Shown here in pieces: positions 5,109 to 5,349 of a stretch of 5,349 nt of DNA; the stretch's first letter is position 1; every line of letters begins with the position of its first letter. Origin of the DNA: MGBC163016 sp964462135 (GTDB lineage: Bacteria > Actinomycetota > Coriobacteriia > Coriobacteriales > Eggerthellaceae); the NCBI GenBank assembly GCA_964462135.1, contig CAYWWK010000044.1, positions 1-5,349 of the forward strand, in the 5' to 3' direction. The notes below the pieces were generated by a model. The model was given only the letters and a program-made list of their open reading frames with translations. It ran no database searches and had not been told where the DNA came from. The position numbers were made by a program, and so were the translations under genes.

Positions 5109-5349
5109 ATGGCAAAGGTACAGGAGATCTACGGCAAGCTGGTATTCGATGAGCACACCATGCAGGAGCGCCTCCCGTCGGCTACCTACAAGCAGCTGAT
5201 GCGCACCATCAAGGAGGGCGAGCCGCTGAACATCGAAGTGGCGAATGTCGTGGCCCATGCCATGAAGGAATGGGCGATAGAGGAAGGCGCCACCCACTAC
5301 ACCCATTGGTTCCAGCCGCTTTCCGGTATCACGTCAGAGAAGCATGACA
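5109..5349 (+). CDS. glnN: Type III glutamine synthetase, N-terminal part (cut by window edge)
   Basis: Eighty codons are visible; the family is usually about 700 residues, so most of the gene lies to the right. Type III enzymes make glutamine from glutamate, ammonia and ATP in the cytoplasm and are found in Bacteroidetes, cyanobacteria, many anaerobic Firmicutes and some gut Actinobacteria. The recognisable part is the type III specific amino-terminal region: FDEHTMQERLPSATYKQL (13-30), EVANVVAHAMKEWAIEEGA (43-61) and THYTHWFQPLSGITSEKHD (62-80), the last being a hallmark not shared with types I and II. The ATG at 5109 has AAGGAG six bases upstream. The gene has its own promoter and is not part of the reductase locus. 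The catalytic glutamate and ATP-binding motifs lie outside the window, so integrity cannot be judged. Confidence 0.92.
   Translation, partial: MAKVQEIYGKLVFDEHTMQERLPSATYKQLMRTIKEGEPLNIEVANVVAHAMKEWAIEEGATHYTHWFQPLSGITSEKHD

Noticed and set aside
1..5349. CRISPR arrays, tRNA or rRNA genes, insertion sequences, phage genes
   Set aside because: No regularly spaced repeats, cloverleaf-like sequence, transposase or integrase motifs, or terminal inverted repeats were seen on either strand.

Overview
The window reads as a piece of an anaerobic bacterial chromosome carrying a dedicated molybdenum respiratory enzyme locus. No 16S or other taxonomic marker is present. The mix of features is typical of anaerobic gut Actinobacteria of the Coriobacteriia (Eggerthella/Slackia/Adlercreutzia type): a DMSO-reductase-family operon with its own LysR-type regulator, a type III glutamine synthetase, strong AGGAGG ribosome sites and moderately high GC. 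That placement is an inference, and anaerobic Firmicutes remain possible.

Left part (1-3525, minus strand): an operon read right to left. It starts with a DmsA-like bis-MGD molybdoenzyme catalytic subunit (829-3525), followed by a DmsB-like protein with four [4Fe-4S] clusters (53-796). Next come the first seven codons of a third gene (1-22), which by position should be the membrane anchor (DmsC/NrfD type). Each gene has its own good Shine-Dalgarno and the spacers are about 30 bases. Together they should pass electrons from the quinol pool through the anchor and the iron-sulfur chain to an organic acceptor at the molybdenum site. The acceptor cannot be read from the sequence. The catalytic subunit shows no Tat signal, which is unusual for this type of complex.

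Middle (3526-3868): a 343-base divergent intergenic region. It holds a plausible dmsA promoter (good -10, poor -35), a dyad about 62 bases upstream of the predicted start, two mutually exclusive hairpins in the dmsA leader, an AGGAAAC array, a dyad over the predicted lysR start site, and a possible small ORF (3650-3775). The divergent LysR-family regulator follows (3869-4813). The layout is the classic one in which a LysR protein senses a substrate or related molecule, activates the divergent enzyme operon and represses itself.

Right part (4814-5349): a probable terminator after the regulator, about 295 bases without a convincing gene but with a 15-base near-perfect direct repeat, then a good sigma70-type promoter (TTGAAA-N16-TAGAAT) and the first 80 codons of a type III glutamine synthetase (glnN), cut by the window edge. 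This gene is housekeeping nitrogen assimilation and probably unrelated to the reductase locus.

Nothing here proves a wholly new system. The most interesting points are a substrate-unknown, apparently non-exported DMSO-reductase-family enzyme with an unusual N-terminal cysteine pattern, and its structured control region.
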